A stretch of 53,873 nucleotides of DNA from the NCBI GenBank assembly GCA_024276935.1, contig JAJRWH010000027.1:1-53873 (forward strand). The letters run 5' to 3'. The notes below the pieces were generated by a model, which was given only the letters and a program-made list of their open reading frames with translations, was not told the DNA's origin and did not search any database. The position numbers and the translations under genes were made by a program. This DNA comes from Deltaproteobacteria bacterium (GTDB lineage: Bacteria > Desulfobacterota > Desulfuromonadia > Desulfuromonadales > Geopsychrobacteraceae). Below are positions 26,799-34,678 of the stretch, piece by piece. Within the stretch, counting starts at the first letter, position 1, and the number at the start of each line of letters is the position of its first letter.

Positions 26799-27686
26799 AT
26801 GGCAACTAAAACCCACCAGCGTGGCTTACTCATTACCCTTTTTGCTGTTCTGATTCTCAGTCCTGATGCCCTGTTGGTCAAGTTGATGCACTGCGATGCC
26901 TGGACCATGCTTTTTTGGCGCAGCCTGATTTCCGGCACCAGCCTGACTCTCGGTCTGGGATTGATCTATCACCGTCGTTTATGGCCTCTTATAGTGCAAA
27001 TAGGACGATATGGGCTCATATCTGCCTTGGTTACGGCCTGTGGTTCGCTTCTTTTCATCGGGGCCCTCTATCGCACAACGGCAGCAAATACCCTGGTCAT
27101 TCTAGCAGCAACCCCTTTGTTTGCAGCCCTGATCGGCCGACTTTTTATTCAGGAAAAGATTGCTCGCTACACTCTTGTGGCGATTATCACTACAACGGGT
27201 GGAATTCTGCTGATTTTTGCCGATAGTTTTTCGACCGCATCACTGACAGGTAACCTGATGGCCCTTGCGGCCTCTTCGCTCTGGGGCGCAAATCTGGTTG
27301 TTCTGCGGCGGGCACGCCGGCTGAATATGATTCCGGCTATCGGGCTTGGCAGCTTTCTGGCCATTCCTCTCTGCCTGCTGCTGGGCGCCGACCCTCTCAG
27401 TATCAGCCCGCATGATCTCAGCCTGCTGACGGTACAGGGCGCTCTGGTTCTACCCGTCTCTTTTGCCCTGATCACTCTCGGTTCACGCTACTTGCCTGCC
27501 GCAGAAGTCAGTCTGGTGTTGTTACTCGAAACCCTGCTTGGCCCCCTGTGGGTCTGGCTGCTGGTCGGAGAGGTCCCCGGACGTCTGACACTGGGGGCCG
27601 GTTTTTTTATCTTCCTGACCTTGCTGATTCATTCATTGGTTGCTCTGCGCGTCGAAGCGGCCAGAAATCGCGCGACAACCTGTTGA
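26799..27686 (+). CDS. EamA/DMT superfamily transporter
   Basis: 295-residue inner-membrane protein with about ten spans and the two EamA repeats: the first about 10-140 (LLITLFAVLILSPDALLVKLMHCDAWTMLFWRSLISG), the second from about 150 (TGNLMALAASSLWGANLVVLRRAR). Family members export amino acids, metabolites or drugs; the substrate is unknown here. The frame is open from ATG 26766, but that codon lacks a ribosome site; ATG 26799 is chosen because the first membrane span then follows a short basic start. Neither start has a strong site. It converges with the GlxA-type regulator, ending one base before it. Confidence 0.85.
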   Translation: MATKTHQRGLLITLFAVLILSPDALLVKLMHCDAWTMLFWRSLISGTSLTLGLGLIYHRRLWPLIVQIGRYGLISALVTACGSLLFIGALYRTTAANTLVILAATPLFAALIGRLFIQEKIARYTLVAIITTTGGILLIFADSFSTASLTGNLMALAASSLWGANLVVLRRARRLNMIPAIGLGSFLAIPLCLLLGADPLSISPHDLSLLTVQGALVLPVSFALITLGSRYLPAAEVSLVLLLETLLGPLWVWLLVGEVPGRLTLGAGFFIFLTLLIHSLVALRVEAARNRATTC

Positions 27687-27687
27687 C

Positions 27688-28671
27688 TCAGCTGCCCTGC
27701 AACTCGACAAAACGCCGTCGATAGACAGTGGGTGATACCCCGGCAATCTGCTTGAAAAGCCGTCGAAACGAACTGGCATCTTCATAACCAACCGCGTTGG
27801 TTATCAGATCAATCCGGGTTTCGCCATTTTCAAGTAACCGTTTGGCTGCTTCAACCCGTAACCGTTGCAGATATTCAAGCGGGGAGTCTCCCGTCGCTTT
27901 TTTGAACCGCCGCAGAAAAGTCCGTTCGACCATCTGAGCCATCTGAGCCATCTGCACCACACTGGTATGCTCGGTCAGATGTTTCTCCAGATAGCGTTGC
28001 ACCTCGGCAATCTTTTCATCACCATGGTTTTTCTGCCGCCTGAAACGAATATAGGGGGCCTGCTCACGACGGCCACGATCTATCAGCATCATCCGCGCGC
28101 AGGAATCGGCCAGTTCGCTGGAACCATATTTTTCCAGCAGATAAATAGCCAGATCCTGGTGAGCACTGGTTCCACCCGCACACAGGTAATCACCACCATC
28201 TATCAGGATCTTGTCAACCTGCAATTTGACTTTACGATAGGTCTGGCGAAAACGGTCGGCCAGCTGCCAATGGGTTGTCGCTTCACGCCCATTGAGAATC
28301 CCAGCTTCAGCAGCCAGAAAAGCCCCTGCACAGATACTGGCAATGACAGCACCACGCTTATGTTGTGCCTTAAGCCAGCTTATGACTTCTTTTTCCTGGC
28401 GCAGGGCTTCGATATTACCCAGAACAGAGGGAAGAATGATCAGGTCCGGGTCGCGACAATCATCAATCGAACGATGAGGAACCAGAGGCTCCTGACTGAA
28501 GCAGACCACAGGTCCCCCGTCGGCTGACAAAATCTCCCAGCGACAAAATGGAGCAGGATCTGTTTTGTTGCGCTTTTTGTTTTCCCAGTTTGCCACCGTA
28601 AACAGATCAAGCGGTCCGGCAACACTTGAAAGCAGACAATTGTCAAATATCAGAATGGCGATATTCAGCAT
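27688..28671 (-). CDS. GlxA-type transcriptional regulator (DJ-1/PfpI domain plus AraC HTH)
   Basis: 327-residue regulator. Residues about 1-190 form a DJ-1/PfpI (class I glutamine amidotransferase-like) domain with the conserved Cys in VIASICAGAFLAAEAGILNG. Residues about 215-325 are an AraC-type double helix-turn-helix (TSVVQMAQMAQMVERTFLRRFKKATGDSPLEYLQRLRVEAAKRLLE and VGYEDASSFRRLFKQIAGVSPTVYRRRF). GlxA-like regulators control catabolic genes for nitrogenous compounds such as arginine, carnitine or glycine betaine; the ligand here is unknown. It converges with the EamA gene, a possible target. A promoter candidate lies at 28707-28735. Confidence 0.9.
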   Translation of the reverse strand: MLNIAILIFDNCLLSSVAGPLDLFTVANWENKKRNKTDPAPFCRWEILSADGGPVVCFSQEPLVPHRSIDDCRDPDLIILPSVLGNIEALRQEKEVISWLKAQHKRGAVIASICAGAFLAAEAGILNGREATTHWQLADRFRQTYRKVKLQVDKILIDGGDYLCAGGTSAHQDLAIYLLEKYGSSELADSCARMMLIDRGRREQAPYIRFRRQKNHGDEKIAEVQRYLEKHLTEHTSVVQMAQMAQMVERTFLRRFKKATGDSPLEYLQRLRVEAAKRLLENGETRIDLITNAVGYEDASSFRRLFKQIAGVSPTVYRRRFVELQGS

Positions 28672-28706
28672 AAAACACCTCCCCTGTCGTTAATGTCATA
28701 TCAGAC

Positions 28707-28735
28707 AGGATATCTGGCAAAAACCACCTTTACAA
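28707..28735 (-). promoter_or_regulatory. Promoter candidate for the GlxA-type regulator
   Basis: Minus strand: TTGTAA (28730-28735) and TATCCT (28707-28712), 17 bases apart. An inverted repeat CCTGTC/GACAGG lies just downstream of the -10 box and may be an autoregulatory site. Confidence 0.5.
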
Positions 28736-28793
28736 GCAGGATTATAGATTTTATTTCGCCGGATACGGCATAAGTGCCTTTTTCTATTCTGAA

Positions 28794-30605
28794 TCAGTGA
28801 TCGTGGTCGTGGTCTTCCTGTTCATGGTCCGGGTGTGAATGGTCATGGTACAGGCTCTGGGCCGGATGTTGGTGTGCGCCATCTTTGCTGTGGCTGTGGG
28901 TATAGGTGTGAGGATGATCGTGCTCATGCTCGTGGGGATGGCTATGCAGCAGTTCTCCATGCCGATGAGGATGGTCATGGTGATGCCTGTGGGCATGGGC
29001 ATGTTCGTGACGGTGTTGTAATTCCTGAATCTGCAAGGCACAGCGATTGCGATACGTATAATCAAGACCGTTCAGGGTTGTCAGATTTTTATCTTCTAAA
29101 AAGTCTTTTGTCGAATAATCAAGGGCAATCTGGCCACGATGCATCACCAGAGTTCGTTCCGTCAACTCACGAACAAAGAAGATATCGTGACAAACCAGCA
29201 ACAGAGTTACATCAAGATCGGCCAGGATTTCAAGCAGCATCTCCTCGCCACCAGGGTCCAGACCTGCGGTTGGTTCATCCAGAATCAACAGTTGGGGTTG
29301 CAAACTCAAAACACTGGCTAACGCCAGCCGCTTACGCTCACCACCAGAAAGATGCAAAGGAACCCGATCCGAAAAATCGTCTAGTTTAACACTTTTAAGT
29401 GCATTATAGACAAGATCTTCGACTTCACTCTCTTTTAACCCGAACTGTCGTGGAGCAAAGGCGACCTCATCGTAACAGGTCGGACAAACCAGTTGATCAG
29501 CACAATCCTGAAAAACCATCCCTGTCTGCTGCCAAACCAGACGCCCCTTGCCCGCCACAATCTTCTGTCCCGCGAAATGATAACTCCCCTGAAAGGGCAG
29601 AAGCCCCAGCAAACTCATCAGCAGGGTGCTTTTACCCGCACCATTCTCTCCCACCAGCGCAACATGTTCGCCGGGACTTATTTTCAGATTTACCCCGCAA
29701 AGTGCCGCCGTCCCGTCGGGATAGCGATAGTGCAGATCCCGTGTTTCAACCAATGCCGGCAATGGCGCCTCTGGCCTCACCTCTGCATCTGGAGTCAGAT
29801 TACGTCGTTCTTCTCTTGCCTCTATATCCTGTTGGCGGCTATCGGCAAAACGAAAAGAAAAATCGAGCCCATGTTCACGTAACGAGGGACGGTGTTCAAC
29901 CAGTTCTTTCAGGGGATAATCATGATGAACCCGTCCGGCATCGAGGACCAGAGCGCGGTTGCAGAGTTCGTAGAGAAAAATCAGATCATGACTGATCAGA
30001 ATCAGGGTGCCTTGATAGTTTTTGAGAAGATCGATAAAAACCTGTTCCTGAAGAGGATCAAGATTGGCTGTCGGCTCATCAAGAATCAGCAACTCAGGTT
30101 GCATGGCCAGTAAACCGGCCAGGGCGGCACGTTTTTTCTGACCATAACTGAGGGCATGGGGGGGCTTAAAAAGTAAATCTTCCAGACCAACAGAAGCCAC
30201 GGCCTGACGAACAGCCAGGTCAACGGCCTCTTCAGCCAACCCCTGATTGCGTGGCCCGAAAGCAACATCTTCATACAGGCTATGGCCAAACAATTGATCA
30301 TCCGGGTCCTGAAAAAGAAGCCCGATCTCCAACCGTGCTGTCGCCAGATGATCTTCCCCAAGGGCGTTTCCCTTATAGACAACCGTTCCCTGCTGAGGTG
30401 AAAGCAAGCCACAGAGATGTTTGACAAGGGTTGTTTTTCCGGAACCGTTGTGACCAACCAGAGCAATACGATCTCCGGCCTGAACCTGAAAATCGATCTT
30501 TTCCAGGGCTTTGGTCCCATCCGGGTAGGTATAACCCAGATCTTTGACATGGATCAGGTCTTCTGCTGCATTGTCAAATCGGTTCGGTTTGATCAATTGA
30601 TGCAT
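28794..30605 (-). CDS. cbiO: Fused double ABC ATPase of a nickel/cobalt ECF transporter, His-rich tail
   Basis: 603-residue ATPase that powers metal uptake with the CbiM and CbiQ proteins. It holds two complete ABC domains in one chain. Domain 1 (about 18-255): Walker A GHNGSGKT at 51-58, signature LSYGQ, Walker B LLILDEPTA. Domain 2 (about 285-515): GENGAGKST at 319-327, signature LSGGE, LLILDEPTA. Most CbiO proteins are single-domain (about 280 residues). The last 73 residues (531-603) hold 29 His with Asp and Glu, a likely Ni, Co or Zn reservoir or sensor. The open frame goes back to 30902 in cbiQ; MHQLIKP at 30605, 7 bases after the cbiQ stop, is the family-like start. Last gene of the operon. 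Confidence 0.93.
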   Translation of the reverse strand: MHQLIKPNRFDNAAEDLIHVKDLGYTYPDGTKALEKIDFQVQAGDRIALVGHNGSGKTTLVKHLCGLLSPQQGTVVYKGNALGEDHLATARLEIGLLFQDPDDQLFGHSLYEDVAFGPRNQGLAEEAVDLAVRQAVASVGLEDLLFKPPHALSYGQKKRAALAGLLAMQPELLILDEPTANLDPLQEQVFIDLLKNYQGTLILISHDLIFLYELCNRALVLDAGRVHHDYPLKELVEHRPSLREHGLDFSFRFADSRQQDIEAREERRNLTPDAEVRPEAPLPALVETRDLHYRYPDGTAALCGVNLKISPGEHVALVGENGAGKSTLLMSLLGLLPFQGSYHFAGQKIVAGKGRLVWQQTGMVFQDCADQLVCPTCYDEVAFAPRQFGLKESEVEDLVYNALKSVKLDDFSDRVPLHLSGGERKRLALASVLSLQPQLLILDEPTAGLDPGGEEMLLEILADLDVTLLLVCHDIFFVRELTERTLVMHRGQIALDYSTKDFLEDKNLTTLNGLDYTYRNRCALQIQELQHRHEHAHAHRHHHDHPHRHGELLHSHPHEHEHDHPHTYTHSHSKDGAHQHPAQSLYHDHSHPDHEQEDHDHDH

Positions 30606-30612
30606 CTGTTTC

Positions 30613-31521
30613 TCACTTCTGCCACAGCAACTGATCGCAAAAAACCAACAGCAGGCCAAGGCTGACAACCAACAATGCTTTTGAGTAATCCGCTCTCCTG
30701 GCCTTGAAGTTGACAGCTTGTGGCCAGCGACCCTGATAGCCCCGGGCCAACATCGCTGCATGAACCCTTTCGGTCCGTTCAAAACTGCGCACGAAGAGCA
30801 TACCGATAAAATTACCGACCGAGCGCAGGGTGGCGAAATTTGTCGCTTTACGAAAACCGCGGACTTCCATACCGATCTGCATCCGCCGTGCTTCATGAAC
30901 AAACAGGTGCAGATATCGGTGTGAAATCAACAGCAACTGGGTCAGGCGCGGCGGCACCCCCATACGCTCAAGTCCGGCCAGAGTTTCTGGTAATGATGCC
31001 GTTGCCAGCATGGGCTCCATCAGCAGGGCAACGGCAGAGGCACGAAGAATAATCAGAACGGCCAGATCAAGACCCCGCATATTAAAACGGAGCCATTCGA
31101 TCTGGCCAAAAACAAAAACCTGATCCCCGGTCTGTGGAACAGCGGTCAAGGGCAACATCAACAGAAACATGGCCAAAAACCCGGTCATCCCCAATAACCG
31201 CTTACCGCCGCGCTGCCAGGGGATATCTGCCAGTTGATAACTGGCAAGTGCCAGCAGCAGTGCCACAATGGCCATCTGAATCTGTTGCAGGGATACGATC
31301 ATAAAGGAGAGAAACAGAAAGCTTGCCAACTTGAAGCGTACATCCCAGCAATGAATCGGTGAGCCTTCTCCCTGGGTAAATTCGAGTTGTGGAACGGTCC
31401 AGTCACGCTCATTCTGTGGGACCTCGTCGGCCTTGATATTCAGCAGAATCCGGAAACCCCGATAAACAACCAGGGGCACCAGCAATACCGGCAACAGCCA
31501 CAAAAGTGAAATCTGCTGCAT
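30613..31521 (-). CDS. cbiQ: CbiQ-type transmembrane protein of the metal ECF transporter
   Basis: 302-residue inner-membrane T component that couples the ATPase to the substrate-binding subunit. Five or so membrane spans are seen, and the coupling helices with Ala-Arg-Gly type motifs (RMQIGMEVRGFRKATNF and HAAMLARGYQGRWP). Start options are ATG 31521 (chosen; MQQISLLW) and GTG 31530, which overlaps the cbiM stop. It lies 5 bases after cbiM and 7 before cbiO, so the genes are tightly coupled. The N-terminus is somewhat longer than in typical CbiQ. Confidence 0.9.
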   Translation of the reverse strand: MQQISLLWLLPVLLVPLVVYRGFRILLNIKADEVPQNERDWTVPQLEFTQGEGSPIHCWDVRFKLASFLFLSFMIVSLQQIQMAIVALLLALASYQLADIPWQRGGKRLLGMTGFLAMFLLMLPLTAVPQTGDQVFVFGQIEWLRFNMRGLDLAVLIILRASAVALLMEPMLATASLPETLAGLERMGVPPRLTQLLLISHRYLHLFVHEARRMQIGMEVRGFRKATNFATLRSVGNFIGMLFVRSFERTERVHAAMLARGYQGRWPQAVNFKARRADYSKALLVVSLGLLLVFCDQLLWQK

Positions 31522-31526
31522 GCCGT

Positions 31527-32147
31527 TCACGTTGATTTTTTGTCCATAAAGGGCGTGTCCAGCATTTCTGGTTTTACCTTGATGAGAAAAGAAACAATCA
31601 TGGCCGTAACCCCGGCTTCGATCAGGACGACCGGGACATGAGCAGCCAGGGCCAATTTTACCACTCCCCAAAAATCTTCACCGCCGCTGATCAACAACAC
31701 GGCCAACAACAGAGCTGACAATACCGTTGCGCCCCCTCCACAAAGTGCACCAACCAGAATACGCTGTTTTTTCCCCTGTCCTTTAAAATGATGAAAGACC
31801 CAACCTGCCAAAAGTGCCGGCAAGCCCATCATCAGCAAATTTGCCCCGATGGCCGTCAAGCCACCAAACTGGAACAACAGACATTGCAAAACCAGGCCAA
31901 GACCAATGGCCAGAAAAGCAGAGGGTCCAAGCAGGGCCCCGACCAGCCCCGGTATCAGCAAATGAACACTGGTCGGTCCGAAGGGAATATGAATCAGTGA
32001 GGCAACAAAAAACGCCGCACTGACAACCGCTATTTTGGGCAGATCGTCACTTCGTGTTTGTCGGACACTCCAGGAAAGGATCAGAGCACTGACCGCATAG
32101 CCCCCCACCGAGACTGCCGTCGGCAATACACCATCAGAAATATGCAT
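31527..32147 (-). CDS. cbiM: CbiM/NikM-type metal-binding membrane subunit
   Basis: 206-residue S component with seven or so spans. The N-terminus MHISDGVLP is the hallmark: the amino group, His2 and backbone bind the metal in CbiM and NikM. The HIPFGPTSVHLLIPGLVGALLGP segment supplies further His (about 53-75). It selects Ni2+ or Co2+; the sequence alone does not tell which. The small two-span protein and the two periplasmic proteins just upstream replace the usual CbiN. Final residues are DTPFMDKKST. Confidence 0.95.
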   Translation of the reverse strand: MHISDGVLPTAVSVGGYAVSALILSWSVRQTRSDDLPKIAVVSAAFFVASLIHIPFGPTSVHLLIPGLVGALLGPSAFLAIGLGLVLQCLLFQFGGLTAIGANLLMMGLPALLAGWVFHHFKGQGKKQRILVGALCGGGATVLSALLLAVLLISGGEDFWGVVKLALAAHVPVVLIEAGVTAMIVSFLIKVKPEMLDTPFMDKKST

Positions 32148-32150
32148 GGT

Positions 32151-32432
32151 TTATTCCTTACGTCGGGAAGCAACATAGGCTGCAACCCCGAACAGGCCGA
32201 AAATATATCCCAATCCACCCAGAACCTCACTGAGGCCCGGCTTGCCCAGATCGGCACGTAATGCTGCAATCTCACGTTGTATTTTGCGCATATCTCGTGA
32301 AACTGTCTTTTGTTGTTTCTCAATGGCACTAACCGCATCACGGCAGCCTGTCTCGGCAAGAACGGGGAAGGAGACAAGGGTAAAACCAATCACCAGCAAA
32401 ACGATCAGCACAACCTTTGTGTAATTCTTCAT
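32151..32432 (-). CDS. Small two-span protein, NikL/CbiN-like position and topology
   Basis: 93-residue protein. A hydrophobic N-terminal segment (VVLIVLLVIGFTLVSFPVLA) acts as a signal or TM1; a charged loop with one Cys (GCRDAVSAIEKQQKTVSRDMRKIQREIAALRADLG) lies outside; TM2 is GGLGYIFGLFGVAAYVA, ending RRKE inside. This is the topology of CbiN, the small subunit needed by CbiM, although sequence identity is not visible. It is likely the NikL-like component. The gene overlaps the next one upstream by 4 bases (ATGA) and ends 3 bases before cbiM. Confidence 0.65.
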   Translation of the reverse strand: MKNYTKVVLIVLLVIGFTLVSFPVLAETGCRDAVSAIEKQQKTVSRDMRKIQREIAALRADLGKPGLSEVLGGLGYIFGLFGVAAYVASRRKE

Positions 32433-32764
32433 TGACCCTCTTCCACCTCGCTCTTCTTTAAAACAAAGCTGTTGCGATGCCCCATGCTCGCCTTGATAAC
32501 GATTTTCAGGTCAACAACCTTGGGAATCGCGAAATTGTACAAACCCTCGGCATCGGTCTCGCCTTCAACCAACAAGGTTCCCGCCGGATCGTATACCAGC
32601 ACCTTTCCCTGGGCAACTGGTCGCCCGTCAGGAAAGTAGCTTTCTGTATAGATCTGGCCCGATTCCGCATAGGCAAAAATGTTGACTTTATGCGCCAACG
32701 CTGTGCCTGTAAATAATAAAAACAGCAAAAAAGCCAGAATTGTACTGCGATAACCCATCTTCAT
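32429..32764 (-). CDS. Secreted carboxypeptidase-regulatory-like domain protein of the metal operon
   Basis: 111-residue exported protein. MKMGYRSTILAFLLFLLFTGTALA is a signal peptide. The mature part, about 85 residues, is a small beta fold (AESGQIYTESYFPDGRPVAQGKVLVYDPAGTLLVEGETDAEGLYNFAIPK), with the D-G-x-Y-x-F pattern of carboxypeptidase-regulatory or transthyretin-like domains. Such a protein beside a DUF4198 protein is common in Nik/Cbi operons of this type. A role in handing metal to CbiM is suggested by context only. The stop overlaps the next gene by 4 bases. Confidence 0.65.
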   Translation of the reverse strand: MKMGYRSTILAFLLFLLFTGTALAHKVNIFAYAESGQIYTESYFPDGRPVAQGKVLVYDPAGTLLVEGETDAEGLYNFAIPKVVDLKIVIKASMGHRNSFVLKKSEVEEGQ

Positions 32765-32818
32765 CGCCTTGGTCTCCTTCTGTCGATGGTGTCCAGCGGT
32801 TTATGGTTGCTTAAATGA

Positions 32819-33610
32819 TTATTGCATATCACGGGTTCGAACCCAGTAGACCGCTCCGATTTCTATCTTCTTTTCGACACCATCATGAAGCATGGTTCTG
32901 TCCGCTTCTGAAAGAGCGGCAAATCCCCACCAGCCCGCCTTCGGCATGGCGTAGCTGAAAATCCCGTTGGCGTCCGCTTTGACCACCTGAGTCACATAGG
33001 GATCAGAAGGAGGACGAATAACACTGATATTGTCAGAAAATTCGTTCAGATACTCGATCTCAACTTCGGCAAAAGGAACCGGTTTACCCTTGAGAAAAAC
33101 CTGTCCCGTAAAGAGATTTCCGGTCCACAGACCATAGGGCCGGGTCAGAGGAACGATCTCCGTTTCCAGACCAACCGGTTTATCCCACCCTGCTTCCAGA
33201 CCAAGAGCGTTCACGCAGACCTTGGTATAGTGAATAATAAACAGATCTTCTGCCGGTTCCCAATAGGGGGTGGGTGCAACATAAAAAGTATAATCGCCAG
33301 GCCGTCGAATTTTGTAGCTTTCAGTCCAGAACCTGTAGGTTCGCGATTGTTCAGCACTTTTACCCTGCACGGCCTTCAGACCAGAAAGCAAATCGGTCTT
33401 TTTTCCCGCATGAAGCACTCCAAACTGCTCGGGATTGGCCATCTCCATATAATGACCTTCCATCGGGTGGATAAATTTCACCTCAAGCCTAAGGACCTTA
33501 CTGTCATCTTGCGAAACAATATCATCCGAAGGGACAATAGTTCCGAAATGCGCCCAGACCGAACCACTCGACAACAACAACAACGTAAATGCCAGCAACA
33601 ACTTGTACAC
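32819..33610 (-). CDS. DUF4198-type periplasmic metal-binding protein (NikK/CbiK-like)
   Basis: 263-residue exported protein of the DUF4198 group, annotated elsewhere as the periplasmic component of Ni/Co uptake. The start is GTG 33610: AAAGGAGG lies five bases before it, and [20 protein letters not shown] is then a clean signal peptide. After cleavage the protein begins [10 protein letters not shown], with a His at the new N-terminus, a feature like CbiM's metal site. Further His occur at [20 protein letters not shown]. The open frame to 33760 is not used. It is the first gene of the six-gene metal operon and follows its promoter at 33729-33757. Also possible: a general metal-binding lectin-like fold. 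Confidence 0.8.
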   Translation of the reverse strand: MYKLLLAFTLLLLSSGSVWAHFGTIVPSDDIVSQDDSKVLRLEVKFIHPMEGHYMEMANPEQFGVLHAGKKTDLLSGLKAVQGKSAEQSRTYRFWTESYKIRRPGDYTFYVAPTPYWEPAEDLFIIHYTKVCVNALGLEAGWDKPVGLETEIVPLTRPYGLWTGNLFTGQVFLKGKPVPFAEVEIEYLNEFSDNISVIRPPSDPYVTQVVKADANGIFSYAMPKAGWWGFAALSEADRTMLHDGVEKKIEIGAVYWVRTRDMQ

Positions 33611-33704
33611 ATGTACCTCCTTTAGGAAACGAACGCCAAAGACGAAAACACCCGCAGCAAGACCTAACAGATGTCTGGGTTCCGTTAAAAACCGGAGACC
33701 CGAA

Positions 33705-33732
33705 TAGCACGAAACAAAATTTCGTCGCACTA
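33705..33732 (-). promoter_or_regulatory. Imperfect inverted-repeat operator in the nik promoter
   Basis: The block 33705-33732 begins TAGCACGAAA and ends TTTCGTCGCACTA, an imperfect dyad that covers the -10 box and the expected transcription start, where a repressor would block. A further copy of the half-site, TTTCGTGCTA, lies at 33781-33790, an exact inverse of TAGCACGAAA at 33705-33714. A metal-responsive repressor, possibly NikR-like, is inferred; no known consensus was matched. Confidence 0.45.
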
Positions 33733-33757
33733 TAGCGGGCCGAATCTTTCCTGTAAA
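33729..33757 (-). promoter_or_regulatory. nik operon promoter
   Basis: Minus strand: TTTACA (33752-33757) and TATAGT (33729-33734), exactly 17 bases apart. The A/T-rich stretch upstream could be an UP element. The start of transcription would fall near 33722, about 110 bases before the nikK-like gene. Confidence 0.7.
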
Positions 33758-33787
33758 CAAAAAAATATTACTTTTTTCATTTTCGTG

Positions 33788-34675
33788 CTACGAGAGATTC
33801 AGGGAGGTTTCAAGGCGGCGTGCCAACAGAGAACAACCAAAGGTAAGAAAAAAGTAGAGCAGAGCAACACAGATCCAGATTTCGAATGTCAGGTAGGTTG
33901 CCGACATCAGTTACATTCCCTGAAAGGTTAACTCCTGAATCGAAATGACCGAGACAATTGCAGAGTCCTTGATCGTCGAAATAAACTGCCCTGCCAGTGG
34001 CGGCACCATGGGGCGCAAGGCTTGCGGAAAGATAATTTGCCACAGAATCTGCCAGTGTCGCATTCCCAGAGCGGCTCCTGCCTCCCACTGCCCCCGGGTT
34101 ACCGCCTGCAATCCGGCACGAACTGTTTCAGCAATATAGGCACTTTCAAGCAAGGCCATCGTCATTACTGCGGCAAGAAAAGCTTCCAGTTGTGAAACGG
34201 GAGCAATGCAGGAACGAACCAGAAGCTGGGCAGATTCAGGAAGTTTCCGCACCAGGTCCGGCAGGCCAAATTGCGGCAGAATCTGGTCGCTGATGAAATA
34301 GTAACCGACAAAGATCAACACCAGGGGTGGCAGATTGCGAAACAGGGCGACAAAGCTCCCACCCAGCAAACGATTGAACAGGTGTGGACTGATCCGCAAC
34401 AGGCCAACTATTATCCCGAAAGGCAAAGCAAAAAACAGGCTCCAGAGACTTAAACGAATGGTCGTCATCAGGCCCTGGACCAGCAGGTTGGGAACATAAT
34501 GACCTGTTTCATCATCCAGATAGAAAAGATACTGGGGGATGGCCGACCAGTTCCAACGGTAAGCCAGCCCTGATTCGACCCGCGAGATCAACAGGACTGC
34601 CAGCCCAAATAACAAAAGGAGCAGCACCAGATCGATGCGGCTCCATTTGGGTTTTCCTCCGGGCAAAAGTGACAT
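33788..34675 (-). pseudogene. Amino-acid ABC permease interrupted by an in-frame TAA
   Basis: Polar amino-acid (HisM/GlnP) ABC transporter permease. From ATG 34675 it reads 254 residues: an N-terminal TM (about 15-32), the typical GLMTTIRLSLWSLFFALPFG start of the permease domain, EAA loop EAGAALGMRHWQILWQIIFPQALRPMVPPLAGQ, and IKDSAIVSVISIQELTFQGM. A TAA at 33911-33913 then stops it. The same frame continues for 40 codons, LMSATYLTFEIWICVALLYFF and on, to TAG at 33788-33790. The neighbouring permease has at this place GQQLVAESFLTFEVWFTVALIYL, so the missing residue is probably Gln or Glu changed to a stop. The cut removes the last membrane span. A mutation or a base-call error would look the same. 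Confidence 0.85.
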
Positions 34676-34678
34676 CGG

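Noticed and set aside
27925..27965. Repeated CATCTGAGC units in the GlxA-type regulator, perhaps an unstable microsatellite.
   Set aside because: The region codes for QMAQMAQMVERTFLRRF, which has the normal length and pattern of the first AraC helix-turn-helix, so no expansion is needed to explain it.
28784..29065. A Thr/Ile/Met-rich minus-strand frame over the His-rich tail.
   Set aside because: The repetitive look comes from the CAT-rich codons of the His tail read in another frame.
30606..30902. N-terminal extension of the double ATPase to 30902.
   Set aside because: The extension is the shadow frame of cbiQ; the family-like start is ATG 30605.
32830..32850. A GGGTTCGAACCC motif like the T arm of a tRNA.
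   Set aside because: It lies inside the DUF4198 coding sequence (codons for Tyr-Trp-Val-Arg-Thr-Arg) and there is no anticodon arm or acceptor stem around it.
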